From Streptomyces dioscori (GTDB lineage: Bacteria; Actinomycetota; Actinomycetes; Streptomycetales; Streptomycetaceae): a stretch of 64,000 bases of DNA. Position numbers and translations under genes: made by a program. Below are positions 55,921 to 63,918 of the stretch, piece after piece. Location of the stretch: assembly GCF_003024195.1 (NCBI RefSeq), contig NZ_KZ679066.1:1-64000 (forward strand), written 5' to 3'. Below the pieces are notes generated by a model. That model was given only the letters and a program-made list of their open reading frames with translations, was not told where the DNA came from and ran no database searches. The stretch's first letter is position 1, and the number at the start of each line of letters is the position of its first letter.

Positions 55921-56580
55921 TCACGAGCGCAGCAGGTCCGCGGCACTCAGGTCGAGTACACCGTCGTGCCAGGTCAGCCCGCGCAGATCGCGGACGACGA
56001 CCTGGGCGCCGGTGTCGAGGCCGCGCGGCCCGACCCCGATGACGTACGCACCTGCCGCCTCCCCCGCCTCGGCACCCGCGACGGCGTCCTCCAGGACGAC
56101 GGTCCGCGCCGGGTCCGCACCGAGGCGTGCCGCCGCCGCGAGGTAGCCGTCGGGGGCGGGCTTGCCGTGCGTGACGTCGTCCGCGGTGATGAGCACGGGC
56201 GGCAGGGGAAGGCCCGCGGCGGTGAGGCGGGCACGGGCCAGCCCGGTGACCCCGGAGGTCACGACGGCCCAGCTGCCGTCCGGCAGGCTCGACAGGAGGT
56301 CGAGGGCGCCGGGCAGCGCGGTCGTGGTGGCGGCGGCCTCGATCTCCAGGCGGTCGATCTCGGCGAGGGCGGACGGCCGCTCCCCCGGGTCGGTCACCAG
56401 GAGGGCGACGGTGTCGGCCGAGCGCCGTCCGTGCACCATCGCCGTGACCTGCTCGGCGGACAGCCCGCGGGCCAGGGCCCAGCGGCTCCACGCCTGGTCG
56501 ACGCCGAGGTCGGAGTCGACGAGCACGCCGTCGTTGTCGAAGAGGAGGCCGTCACAGGGAATCTTCATGTGCGCAATCAT
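55921..56580 (-). CDS. HAD family hydrolase (phosphatase, DhaA/beta-phosphoglucomutase-like)
   Basis: A 219-residue HAD phosphatase. Motif I is FDNDGVLVDSD (about residues 15-25) with the Asp nucleophile. Motif II Thr/Ser lies in VVTSG and motif III Lys in THGKPAPDGYLAAA. Motif IV is VVLEDAVAGAEAG. The cap domain is between residues 25 and 90. The ATG at 56580 has GGAG 9 bases upstream; an ATG at 56568 is also possible. It lies directly after the hydroxyacid dehydrogenase gene and the 15-bp repeats. The substrate is probably a small sugar phosphate. Confidence 0.86.
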   Translation of the reverse strand: MIAHMKIPCDGLLFDNDGVLVDSDLGVDQAWSRWALARGLSAEQVTAMVHGRRSADTVALLVTDPGERPSALAEIDRLEIEAAATTTALPGALDLLSSLPDGSWAVVTSGVTGLARARLTAAGLPLPPVLITADDVTHGKPAPDGYLAAAARLGADPARTVVLEDAVAGAEAGEAAGAYVIGVGPRGLDTGAQVVVRDLRGLTWHDGVLDLSAADLLRS

Positions 56581-56655
56581 GTCCGGGATCTCCGTGTCCG
56601 GGATCTCAGGGTCCGGGATCTCAGGGTCCGGGATCTCAGGGTCCGGGGTCCGGTC
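56581..56655. repeat. five tandem copies of a 15-bp repeat upstream of the HAD gene
   Basis: GTCCGGGATCTCAGG or close variants begin at 56581, 56596, 56611, 56626 and 56641, an exact 15-bp period. The array lies between the dehydrogenase stop and the HAD start. It holds the HAD ribosome binding region, so its copy number could affect expression. It can also be read in frame as PDPEI repeats. Confidence 0.85.
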
Positions 56656-56657
56656 TT

Positions 56658-57674
56658 TCAGACGACGGGACGGTTGCGGTAGCGGCCGACGAGTTCGCGG
56701 GCGGCGGTCTGCATCCGGGCGGGCGGCAGTCCCCGGGCCAGCAGGGTGAGATCGTCGACGACCATGTCGCCGATGCTCAGGAAGGCGTCCGGGATGCCGC
56801 CCGCGCGGTGGGCGGAGAGGACCAGGCCCTCCAGGGAGCGGGCGGGTTCGTCGGCCGCGACGGGTTCGTCGGGCCAGACGTCGATACCCGCGAGGAGCCG
56901 GCCCTCGGCGACCCGGGCGAGCAGTGCGGGGAAGTCCACGACGGGCGCGCGGCTGACGAGGACGAGCCGGGCGCCGTCGGGCAGCAGTGCCAGCTCGCGT
57001 GCGCCGAGCAGATGGCGGCTGTCGTCGGTGACGGTGGCGAGCACGAAGACGAACGTGCTGCGGGCCAGCGTCTCGTCGAGCGTGGCCGGCACCAGGCCCT
57101 GGTCGCGCAGGACGGCGGGCGGCAGCCAGGGGTCGTACACGCGCAGGGTCGGGCGGAAGGGCGCGAGGAGCGGGTGGAGGCTGCGGCCGAGGTTCCCGAA
57201 GCCGATGAGGCCGATGTCGGCGCCGCGCAGCAGTACGGAGTCGGCGGTGCCGTCGGACACGTACCGCTCCCGGCCGGCGCGGAAGGCGCGGTCCTCGCGG
57301 CTGATGCCGCGGGCCAGGTCGAGGGCGAGCCCGAGAGCGTACTCGGCGACGGCCTGGGCGTAGGCGGGTCCGCAGCCCAGGACGTGGATGCCGCGGCGGA
57401 AGCACCCGTCGTAGTCGACGTTCGGGAAGAAGTTGCCCTCGATGTTGAGCAGGGCTCTCAACTCGCCCGCGCGAGCGAGGCGTTCGGCGGGCAGGTCGGG
57501 CTGGCCGACGACGGCGAAGGCCTGCGGCAGCACCCGGTCGAAGGCATCCTCGCTGTCGGGCTCGACGACGGTGAAGCGGTCGTGGAGCCGGGACAGCGTG
57601 CCGGGCCTGAAGATGCGTTCTGTGGGGTGCGGGTCGGGGCGCAGGATCACGAGCGGCTTGTGCGGGGTGCTCAC
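56658..57674 (-). CDS. D-isomer specific 2-hydroxyacid dehydrogenase
   Basis: A 338-residue NAD-dependent dehydrogenase. The nucleotide-binding motif is GLIGFGNLGRSLHPLL (GxGxxG at about residues 158-163), followed by VYDPWLPP. Catalytic residues are the Arg in SRAPVVD, the Glu in DVWPDEPV and the His in SAHRAGG. The N-terminal substrate domain has VLRPDPHPTERIF. The GTG at 57674 was chosen because AAGGAG lies about 6 bases upstream; the frame stays open to 57719. It is the first gene of a short operon with the HAD hydrolase. It probably oxidises or reduces a sugar-derived or aliphatic 2-hydroxyacid. Confidence 0.88.
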   Translation of the reverse strand: MSTPHKPLVILRPDPHPTERIFRPGTLSRLHDRFTVVEPDSEDAFDRVLPQAFAVVGQPDLPAERLARAGELRALLNIEGNFFPNVDYDGCFRRGIHVLGCGPAYAQAVAEYALGLALDLARGISREDRAFRAGRERYVSDGTADSVLLRGADIGLIGFGNLGRSLHPLLAPFRPTLRVYDPWLPPAVLRDQGLVPATLDETLARSTFVFVLATVTDDSRHLLGARELALLPDGARLVLVSRAPVVDFPALLARVAEGRLLAGIDVWPDEPVAADEPARSLEGLVLSAHRAGGIPDAFLSIGDMVVDDLTLLARGLPPARMQTAARELVGRYRNRPVV

Positions 57675-57768
57675 GGCTCTCCTTGCATCCGTCACGGTTC
57701 TCCCGGCCCCCGTACGCACGGTAGCCCGGCGCCGCCGGTGCGGCAGTACGGCCGGTCGCTACCCGCGC

Positions 57769-60666
57769 TCAGGCGTCGGGAACCTCCCGCAACGCGTCGG
57801 GCAGTACGTCGCGCAGCTGGGCGCGGGCCGTGACGCCCAGCTTGGGGAAGATCCGGTAGAGGTGGAAGCCGACCGTGCGGGGCGACAGGAAGATGCGTTC
57901 GCCGATCTCGCGGTTGGTGAGGCCCGCCGCGGCGAGCCGGGCGATCTGCAGTTGCTGCGGGGTGAGTTCGGAGAGGTCCGTGTCCTGGCCGGAGGTCGCG
58001 GTGGCGGTTGCGGCCGTGTGGACGCCCGCCGCCCGCAGTTCCGCGCGGGTGCGTTCCGTCCACGGCCGGGCGCCGAGGTTCTCGAAGACCTCCAGGGCGG
58101 CGGAGAGCAGCGGCCGTGCCTCGCCGGCGCGTCGGCGGCGGCGCAGCCATTCCGCGTAGTCGAGCCGGGTCTGGGCGCGCTCGAAGGGCCACCGGTCGCC
58201 CGTCGGACGGTCGAGCGACCGCTGGAAGTGCCGTTCGGCGTCGTCCGGTTCGGCCAGCAGGGCGTGGGCCCGGTCCACCAGCGCGGCGAGGCGCGGGGAC
58301 ACCTCTCCCCCGGCATGCCGTCGCCCGGCCGCGCCGAGGACCGCCCTCGCCTCACCGGCCCGGCCGGTGCGTACGGCGACGGCCGCGAGGTCGGCGAGGT
58401 GGTAGTCGGAGGCGTGGAAGTGCACAGGTTCGCCGTCCTGGGTGAAGACGGCACGGAAACGGTCGTACGCCGTCGCGTGGTCGCCCTCGGCCTGCGCCGC
58501 CGCGCCCAGCGCGTAGTGGGCCCGCACCTGCAGGCTGCGGCAGGTGGGCAGGTCCACGCCGTGGACGGCCCGCTGGACCGCGGTGCGCGCGGCGTCCGCG
58601 TCGCCGCGCAGGGCGAGCAGGGTGGCACCGAGGATGGGCGAGCCCGCGACCACGTTCTCCAGACCGCCCTCGGCCGCCGTGCGGTACGCCTCGTCGAGGG
58701 AGGCGCGGGCCGCCGTCCACGCGCCGCTCTCGTACTGGGCGAGCGCGAGGGCCTGGGCCACGGTGGCGTTGGCTCCGCCGGTCGGCGAACGTCGCAGATG
58801 CTCCAGCGCGGCGCCCAGCAGCCGGACGGCCTCGCCGGTCTCGTCGAGCACCCAGGCCGCCGCGCCCCAGGTGATCAGCTGGGAGAGGGGCCGGTCCCGT
58901 ACGGGACCGCTCTCCTCGTCGGCCGGCGGACGGTCCCGGGCAGCACTGCCCCGGCCGGTGCCGTCCTGGCCGGTGCCGTCCCGGTCGGTACGGTCGCGGT
59001 CGGCGTGGAGCAGGGCGAGGGCCTGGGTCCGGTGACGCAGGGGGTCGGTGCCCGCCAGGATCCACAGGCGGTCGCTGTCGTCCTCCTGCGCGGGGACGCG
59101 TTCGGCGATGCGCACGATCTTCTCGCGGTGTGCGGGCTCCCCCGAGTTGTACGCCGGTGTGGTGGCCGTCGCCAGGGCGTCCAGGGCGAGAACGGGGTTC
59201 TTCTCGGTCGCGGCGTCCGCGAGCGGCAGCAGATAGCCGAGCGAGCCCTCGAACTGGGTGGTGACCGCGAGCGCCCAGCCCGCGCGGAGCGAGGCCTCGG
59301 CGAGCACGGCGGGGTCCTCGGTGAGCGCGGTGACGCGGGCGGTGATCTCGGCGACCCAGCGGGGGTGTCCGGCGTACATCGCCATGGTCGCGGCGCGGAC
59401 CAGGCGGCGGGCCCGGTCGGCGGGGTCGGGGCTGAGCTGGGCGGCGCGTTCCAGCGCGGTGGCGGCTGCCGCGTACCCGCCTCGGCGCTGCGCCCGGCCC
59501 GCGCCGGCCTCCAGTTCCTCGGCGACACCCTCGTCCACGCCCTCGACGGCGGCGGCGCGGTGCCAGGCGCGGCGGTCCGGGTCGCCGGTGAAGACCTCGG
59601 CGAGGGACTGATGGGCCGCGTGCCGTTGTGCGTAGGTCGCCGACTGGTAGACGGCCGAGCGGATCAGCGGGTGCCGGAAACGGAGGTGGCCGTCGTCGAT
59701 GCGGATGAGTCCGGCCCGCTCGGCGGGGTGCCAGTCGGCGGGGGTCGTGTCGGGGGCCGCGGCCGACAGGATGAGGGGCAGTTCGGCCGTCTCCGCTGCG
59801 GCGGCCAGCAGGAGCAGCTGCCGGGTGGCGGGCGGCAGTACGGGCAGGTCCTGGGCGAAGATCGCCTCCAGGCGGTCGGTGAGGGGCAGCGAGTCCGGAG
59901 CCGCTCGGGGATCGCGGGCGACAGCCCTGGCCAGCTCGACCAGCGCGAGGGGCACCCCGGCGGCCTCGTCGAGGATGCGGGAGCGGGCCCGGCCGGCGGG
60001 GGCCTGAGGCTGGAGGTCGAGGAGGCGTCCGGCCGACGCGGCGTCCAGCGGGTCGACGCTCAGCAGCGGGAACTCGCGGGCGAACTGTGCGGGTACGGAC
60101 TGGTCGCGGGCCGCCACCAGCATCGCGACGGGCTCGCCCTCCAGACGCCGGGCCACGAAGGCCAGGGTGTCGAGCGTGCCCACGTCGAGCCAGTGGGCGT
60201 CGTCCACCACCAGCAGCACGGGGCCGCGCGCCGCGAGGTCGGACAGAAGGGTGAGCGCGCCGAGGGAGGTCAGCAGCGGATTCTGGGCGCTGTCAGGTTC
60301 CGCGCCCTCGTCGAGCCCGAACACGCCGAGCAGGGCGGTCCGTTGACGTGCGGGCAGTTCTTGAGCGAGGTCCAGCACCGGGCGCAGCAGCTGGTGGAGT
60401 CCGGCGAAGGGGAGCCCGGACTCGACCTCGCAGCCCGTGCAGCGCAGGACCCGTACACCGGCTGCGCGGGCAATCCGGCAGGCCTCGTCCAGAAGGACGC
60501 TCTTGCCCGAGCCCGGACTGCCGGTGACCACCAGCACACCGGGCCCGGGAAGTTCCGCCGCCGGTTCCTTTGACGACAGCCCCTGCACGAGCCCCGCGAG
60601 CACAGCCAGTTCGCGATCCCTCCCGACGATCCAGGCGCCACCGTCCGTCGCCGCCGAGTGCTTCAC
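57769..60666 (-). CDS. large LuxR family (LAL-type) transcriptional regulator
   Basis: A 965-residue regulator of the MalT/LAL class. The N-terminal AAA-type ATPase has Walker A GSPGSGKS (about 49-56) and Walker B LLVVDDAHWLD (about 150-160). The middle (about 400-880) is a chain of helical repeats, probably TPR. The C-terminal LuxR helix-turn-helix is at about 895-950 (LTPQQLQIARLAAAGLTNRE). A short RDRTDRDGTGQDGTGRG repeat lies in the middle. The GTG at 60666 has GGAAGGAG 4-5 bases upstream. Such regulators often switch on nearby catabolic or antibiotic genes; the target here is unclear. Confidence 0.9.
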   Translation of the reverse strand: MKHSAATDGGAWIVGRDRELAVLAGLVQGLSSKEPAAELPGPGVLVVTGSPGSGKSVLLDEACRIARAAGVRVLRCTGCEVESGLPFAGLHQLLRPVLDLAQELPARQRTALLGVFGLDEGAEPDSAQNPLLTSLGALTLLSDLAARGPVLLVVDDAHWLDVGTLDTLAFVARRLEGEPVAMLVAARDQSVPAQFAREFPLLSVDPLDAASAGRLLDLQPQAPAGRARSRILDEAAGVPLALVELARAVARDPRAAPDSLPLTDRLEAIFAQDLPVLPPATRQLLLLAAAAETAELPLILSAAAPDTTPADWHPAERAGLIRIDDGHLRFRHPLIRSAVYQSATYAQRHAAHQSLAEVFTGDPDRRAWHRAAAVEGVDEGVAEELEAGAGRAQRRGGYAAAATALERAAQLSPDPADRARRLVRAATMAMYAGHPRWVAEITARVTALTEDPAVLAEASLRAGWALAVTTQFEGSLGYLLPLADAATEKNPVLALDALATATTPAYNSGEPAHREKIVRIAERVPAQEDDSDRLWILAGTDPLRHRTQALALLHADRDRTDRDGTGQDGTGRGSAARDRPPADEESGPVRDRPLSQLITWGAAAWVLDETGEAVRLLGAALEHLRRSPTGGANATVAQALALAQYESGAWTAARASLDEAYRTAAEGGLENVVAGSPILGATLLALRGDADAARTAVQRAVHGVDLPTCRSLQVRAHYALGAAAQAEGDHATAYDRFRAVFTQDGEPVHFHASDYHLADLAAVAVRTGRAGEARAVLGAAGRRHAGGEVSPRLAALVDRAHALLAEPDDAERHFQRSLDRPTGDRWPFERAQTRLDYAEWLRRRRRAGEARPLLSAALEVFENLGARPWTERTRAELRAAGVHTAATATATSGQDTDLSELTPQQLQIARLAAAGLTNREIGERIFLSPRTVGFHLYRIFPKLGVTARAQLRDVLPDALREVPDA

Positions 60667-61145
60667 GCGTCTCCTTCCGCTGTTCCCGTGACCCTCGCCA
60701 CTTCGGAAGAAATGCCCGACCGTCACACCATATGCACGATTATCACTCACCCAACATTCCCGCCCGCGCCGGGCCCCCACCAGCCCACACCCGAACTCTT
60801 GCCCGCCACCCCCACCCACCCAGGGGCGCGGGGAACTGCGCGCTCAACCCCCCACCCACCCGCATCCGAACACCCAGCCGCCACCCCACCCACCCAGGGG
60901 CGCGGGGAACTGCGCGACCAGCCCCCACCGACCCGCACCCGACAAGCCCACCGGGGCCCGAGGACCAAACCCGCGCGAACTTGACGCACAAACCCCCCAC
61001 ACGCTTTGATCCAGACGTGCCGGGACAGACACCCCGGCCCCCAGAGGTACGCCCAGCCGGTGGACAAGCTCCGCAGTCCGGCCAAAGTCGCCAGGCCCGT
61101 CACGGAGTCCGAGGCGGGGCCGTACTCGCGATCGATGGAGCGGAC
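60667..61145. repeat. divergent region with two GC-rich repeat units at 74-bp spacing
   Basis: No gene is supported. Copies of AGGGGCGCGGGGAACTGCGC lie at 60822-60842 and 60896-60916, exactly 74 bp apart. This is the same spacing as in the 17.4-kb array. The surrounding DNA is rich in CCACCCACCC. The left part should hold the LuxR promoter and the right part the GH114 promoter. Confidence 0.8.
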
Positions 61146-62000
61146 ATGCCCGCCAAGCGTGCCCCCCGCACGGGATTTCTCAGGGCGGCAGCCGCCCTGG
61201 TGGCCCTGGCGGCCCTGACCTCCTGCTCGTCCGACAAGGACACCAAGGACCCCGCAGATCCCGCAGGCAGCACGAAGCCGAGTTCCGGACCCGTCCGGCT
61301 ACCCCCCGTACCCGACGGTTTCGACTACCAGATCGGCGGCGCCTACCCCCCACCCTCCAGCGTCGGGATCGTCGCGCGCGACCGCACCGCCGACCCCGCC
61401 CGCGGTCTCTACAACATCTGTTACGTCAACGCCTTCCAGGCCCAGCCCGACGAACAGGACGACTGGCCCGACGACCTGCTGCTGCGGGACAAGGAGGGCG
61501 AGGTCGTCATCGACGCCGACTGGGACGAGGCGCTGCTCGACATCGGCACACCCGCCAAACGCAAGCGGGTCGCGGCCCGGGTCGACCAGTGGATCGACGG
61601 CTGCGCGGACAAGGGTTTCGACGCGGTCGAGCCGGACAACTACGACAGCTACACCCGCTCCGACGGCCTGCTGGACCCGGACGACGCGGTGTCCTTCATC
61701 AAGCTGCTCTCACAACGCGCCCACGCGCAGGGCCTGGCCATCGCCCAGAAGAACACGGTCGAGTTGGCAGACCGGCGCAACCGTGCCGGACTCGACTTCG
61801 CCGTGGTGGAGGAGTGCGGCGCGTACGACGAGTGCGGTGCGTACGCGGACGCCTTCGACGACAAGGTCGTCGTCGTGGAGTACACCGACAAGGGCATGAA
61901 GAAGGCCCTGGCGGGCTTCGGCGACCGGCTGAGCATCGTGCGCCGTGACCTGCAGGTGTCGATACCCGACAGCGACGACTACATCCGCGAGACCGGCTGA
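61146..62000 (+). CDS. GH114 (endo-alpha-1,4-polygalactosaminidase-like) lipoprotein
   Basis: A 284-residue lipoprotein with a lipobox LTSC (Cys near residue 27) after an Arg-rich signal. The GH114 barrel starts near FDYQIGGAYPPPSSVGIVARD. It includes CYVNAFQAQPDEQ, WDEALLDIG and VEPDNYDSYTRSDG, where the acidic residues of the active site are expected. The domain is related to polygalactosaminidases that cut microbial exopolysaccharide. The ATG at 61146 has GGAG about 6 bases upstream. It may remodel the cell-surface glycan of this organism or a competitor. Confidence 0.86.
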   Translation: MPAKRAPRTGFLRAAAALVALAALTSCSSDKDTKDPADPAGSTKPSSGPVRLPPVPDGFDYQIGGAYPPPSSVGIVARDRTADPARGLYNICYVNAFQAQPDEQDDWPDDLLLRDKEGEVVIDADWDEALLDIGTPAKRKRVAARVDQWIDGCADKGFDAVEPDNYDSYTRSDGLLDPDDAVSFIKLLSQRAHAQGLAIAQKNTVELADRRNRAGLDFAVVEECGAYDECGAYADAFDDKVVVVEYTDKGMKKALAGFGDRLSIVRRDLQVSIPDSDDYIRETG

Positions 62001-62038
62001 CCGCAGCCCGGCACCCGGTACCCGACGCTCACCACGGG

Positions 62039-62554
62039 TCAGCGCGCCAGCAGATCCAACGCCTGCTCCCAGCGGAACCCGCGCTGCTCCGGCCCGCCGA
62101 AGGCGTGCTCCCCGAACCTGACCCCCATCCCGCGCAGCCTCTTCACGCTGTCCTGATAGGCGGGATGTGCGGTCAACGCCTCGCTCACGCAGGGCAGTAC
62201 GGAGATCGGCACCCCCATCCCGTACGCCTCGCAGAGCGTGCCCAGGGCGAGCGTGTCGGAGATGCCGGCCGCCCACTTGTTGACGGTGTTGAAGGTCGCG
62301 GGCGCCACGGCGACGGCGTCCGGGTCGGGGAACGGACGCGGATCGCCGGGCGAGCGCCAGGCGGACCTGACCGGCCGGCCCGTCCGCGTCCCGACCGCCG
62401 CGACGTCGAAGAAATCCGTCGCCACCGGGGTCGCGATGACACCGACCTCCCAGTTCCGCTCCTGCGCCAGGGCGATCAACTCACCGACGCCGTCGGCGAC
62501 TCCGGCCGCGCAGACGACGACGTACAGGAAGGGCTTACGGGCCTGTTCGGTCAC
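62039..62554 (-). CDS. flavoprotein (PPC decarboxylase-like)
   Basis: A 171-residue flavodoxin-fold protein related to phosphopantothenoylcysteine decarboxylases. It has the N-terminal strand FLYVVVCAAGVADG and the conserved APATFNTVNKWAAGISDTLA (about residues 83-102), where an Asn and a Met/Leu line the FMN site. A complete PPC decarboxylase usually also has a synthase half or a separate CoaB, and this is only the flavoprotein part. The GTG at 62554 lies nine bases after the NTF2-like gene on the same strand, so the two are co-transcribed. It is likely an oxidoreductase or decarboxylase with an unknown substrate. Confidence 0.82.
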   Translation of the reverse strand: MTEQARKPFLYVVVCAAGVADGVGELIALAQERNWEVGVIATPVATDFFDVAAVGTRTGRPVRSAWRSPGDPRPFPDPDAVAVAPATFNTVNKWAAGISDTLALGTLCEAYGMGVPISVLPCVSEALTAHPAYQDSVKRLRGMGVRFGEHAFGGPEQRGFRWEQALDLLAR

Positions 62555-62563
62555 CCGGGAACC

Positions 62564-63028
62564 CTACTCAACCGGGAAGGACCGCCCCCGCTCGGCGTCC
62601 GGCCGCGGGCCGAGGATCCGGCGCTCCTTCTCCTCGATCCGTACGTCGTCGATGCTGGCCTCGCGCCGGGTCATCAGGCCGTGTTCGTCGAACTCCCACA
62701 GCTCGTTGCCGTACGAACGCCACCACTGGCCGTCGGCGTCACGGCACTCGTACTGGAAGCGGACGGCGATGCGGTTGCCGTCGAAGGCCCACAGGTCCTT
62801 GCGCAGGGCGTACTCCTCCTCGCGCCGCCACTTCGAGGTGAGCAGTTCCACGATCTCGGCGCGCCCGGTGACGAAGGTGTCGCGGTTGCGCCAGACCGAG
62901 TCCTGCGAGTACGCGAGGGAGACCTTCCGCGGATCGCGGGTGTTCCAGGCGTCCTCGGCCGCCTGGACCTTCCGCGCGGCGGTCTCGCGGGTGAAGGGCG
63001 GCAGGGGCGGGCGGTCGGCGTCGGTCAT
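62564..63028 (-). CDS. DUF1348/NTF2-like protein
   Basis: A 154-residue single-domain protein of the nuclear transport factor 2 fold. LPPFTRETAARKVQAAEDAWNTRDP and WRNRDTFVTGRAEI segments (in pieces) are typical of the DUF1348 family. DLWAFDGNRIAVRFQYEC and WRSYGNELWEFDEHGLM complete the fold. The ATG at 63028 has GAGGGGA 7 bases upstream. It is divergent from the TetR gene, with a perfect operator-like palindrome between them. TetR control is likely. Its biochemical role is unknown. Confidence 0.85.
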   Translation of the reverse strand: MTDADRPPLPPFTRETAARKVQAAEDAWNTRDPRKVSLAYSQDSVWRNRDTFVTGRAEIVELLTSKWRREEEYALRKDLWAFDGNRIAVRFQYECRDADGQWWRSYGNELWEFDEHGLMTRREASIDDVRIEEKERRILGPRPDAERGRSFPVE

Positions 63029-63090
63029 ACGGGGTCCCCTCGGAGTGAGTTCGCCGGTGGTCCGACACGGGCTTCGGGCCGGCACAGGCA

Positions 63091-63142
63091 GGAGAACGTA
63101 CGTTCTCCGCGGTCGCTGTTAACGTAGAGAACGGTGGTTCTC
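63091..63142. promoter_or_regulatory. two TetR-type operators GAGAAC-N4-GTTCTC
   Basis: GGAGAACGTACGTTCTCC (63091-63108) is a perfect 18-bp palindrome. GAGAACGGTGGTTCTC (63127-63142) is a second copy with the same half-sites and spacing. They lie between the divergent NTF2-like/flavoprotein genes and the TetR gene at 63186. Autorepression and repression of the two-gene operon are predicted. Confidence 0.85.
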
Positions 63143-63185
63143 ACGTCAAGACACACGTTCAGCACAGCAGGGAGTGAGCCGGTAC

Positions 63186-63797
63186 ATGGACAGCGCGGTC
63201 GCCAGGGAGCAGACCCTGGACGCGGCGGAGACCCTGTTCTACGGGCGCGGCATACAGTCCGTCGGCATGGACGACATCCGCGGCGCCTCCGGGGTCTCGC
63301 TCAAACGTCTCTACCAGCTGTTCCCCGCCAAGGAGCAACTGGTGGTGGCCTATCTGGAGCGGCGCGACCTCCGATGGCGGCAGCGGCTCGCCGAGTACGT
63401 GGAGAACCCTTCGGACGGACACGAGGACGCTCGACAGCGTCTCCTCGCGGTCTTCGACTGGCTGGCCCGGTGGTTCCGTGAGCCCGACTTCCGCGGCTGC
63501 GCCTGGATCAACTCGTACGGGGAGCTGGGCGCCGTGTCGGAGCCGGTGGCCGATCAGGTCCGCGCCCACAAGCGGGCCTTCGGGGAGTATCTGGGCCGTC
63601 TCGTGGACGACGCGGGACTGCCCGCCGAACTGGCCGGGCAGCTGCACCTGCTGGCAGAGGGCGCGATGGTCACCGCCGCCGTCGAACGGAGCGCGGAACC
63701 CGCCGCCCGGGCCGGCCGGGCGGCCCGCGCACTGATCGACGCGTACAGCTCGTCCGACCGCTCGTCCGACCCGAACGGCGTGCCGGTCGGCCATTGA
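63186..63797 (+). CDS. TetR/AcrR family transcriptional regulator
   Basis: A 203-residue repressor. The helix-turn-helix is at about residues 5-55, with TLFYGRGIQSVGMDDI and GVSLKRLYQLFPAKEQLV. The C-terminal ligand domain (about 60-195) has FREPDFRGCAWINSYGELG, which is typical of a large TetR group that controls NTF2-like or short oxidoreductase genes. The ATG at 63186 was preferred; a GTG at 63174 lies almost on top of the GGGAG and is less likely. It should bind the two GAGAAC palindromes just upstream. Confidence 0.88.
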   Translation: MDSAVAREQTLDAAETLFYGRGIQSVGMDDIRGASGVSLKRLYQLFPAKEQLVVAYLERRDLRWRQRLAEYVENPSDGHEDARQRLLAVFDWLARWFREPDFRGCAWINSYGELGAVSEPVADQVRAHKRAFGEYLGRLVDDAGLPAELAGQLHLLAEGAMVTAAVERSAEPAARAGRAARALIDAYSSSDRSSDPNGVPVGH

Positions 63798-63825
63798 CTG
63801 ACACCGCGCCGGGTTGCAGACTCCA

Positions 63826-63839
63826 ATTGAAGATTCAAT
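63826..63839. promoter_or_regulatory. operator-like palindrome ATTGAA-N2-TTCAAT before aldehyde dehydrogenase gene
   Basis: A perfect 14-bp inverted repeat lies 80 bases before the ATG of the next gene, in a short AT-richer patch. Its form suits a MarR- or IclR-type regulator. The regulator is not in the window. Confidence 0.5.
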
Positions 63840-63918
63840 GGACGATTGTTCACCAGACGAACGCGGGCGTTCCGTCGCGGAGCGCGCCGCGCGCGTCGCC
63901 CGACGGGAAGAGCCGCGC

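Noticed and set aside
57433..60573. A 1046-codon open frame on the plus strand opposite the LuxR regulator
   Set aside because: It is antisense to a protein with Walker motifs and a LuxR helix-turn-helix. It shows no recognisable domain and is a GC-skew artefact.
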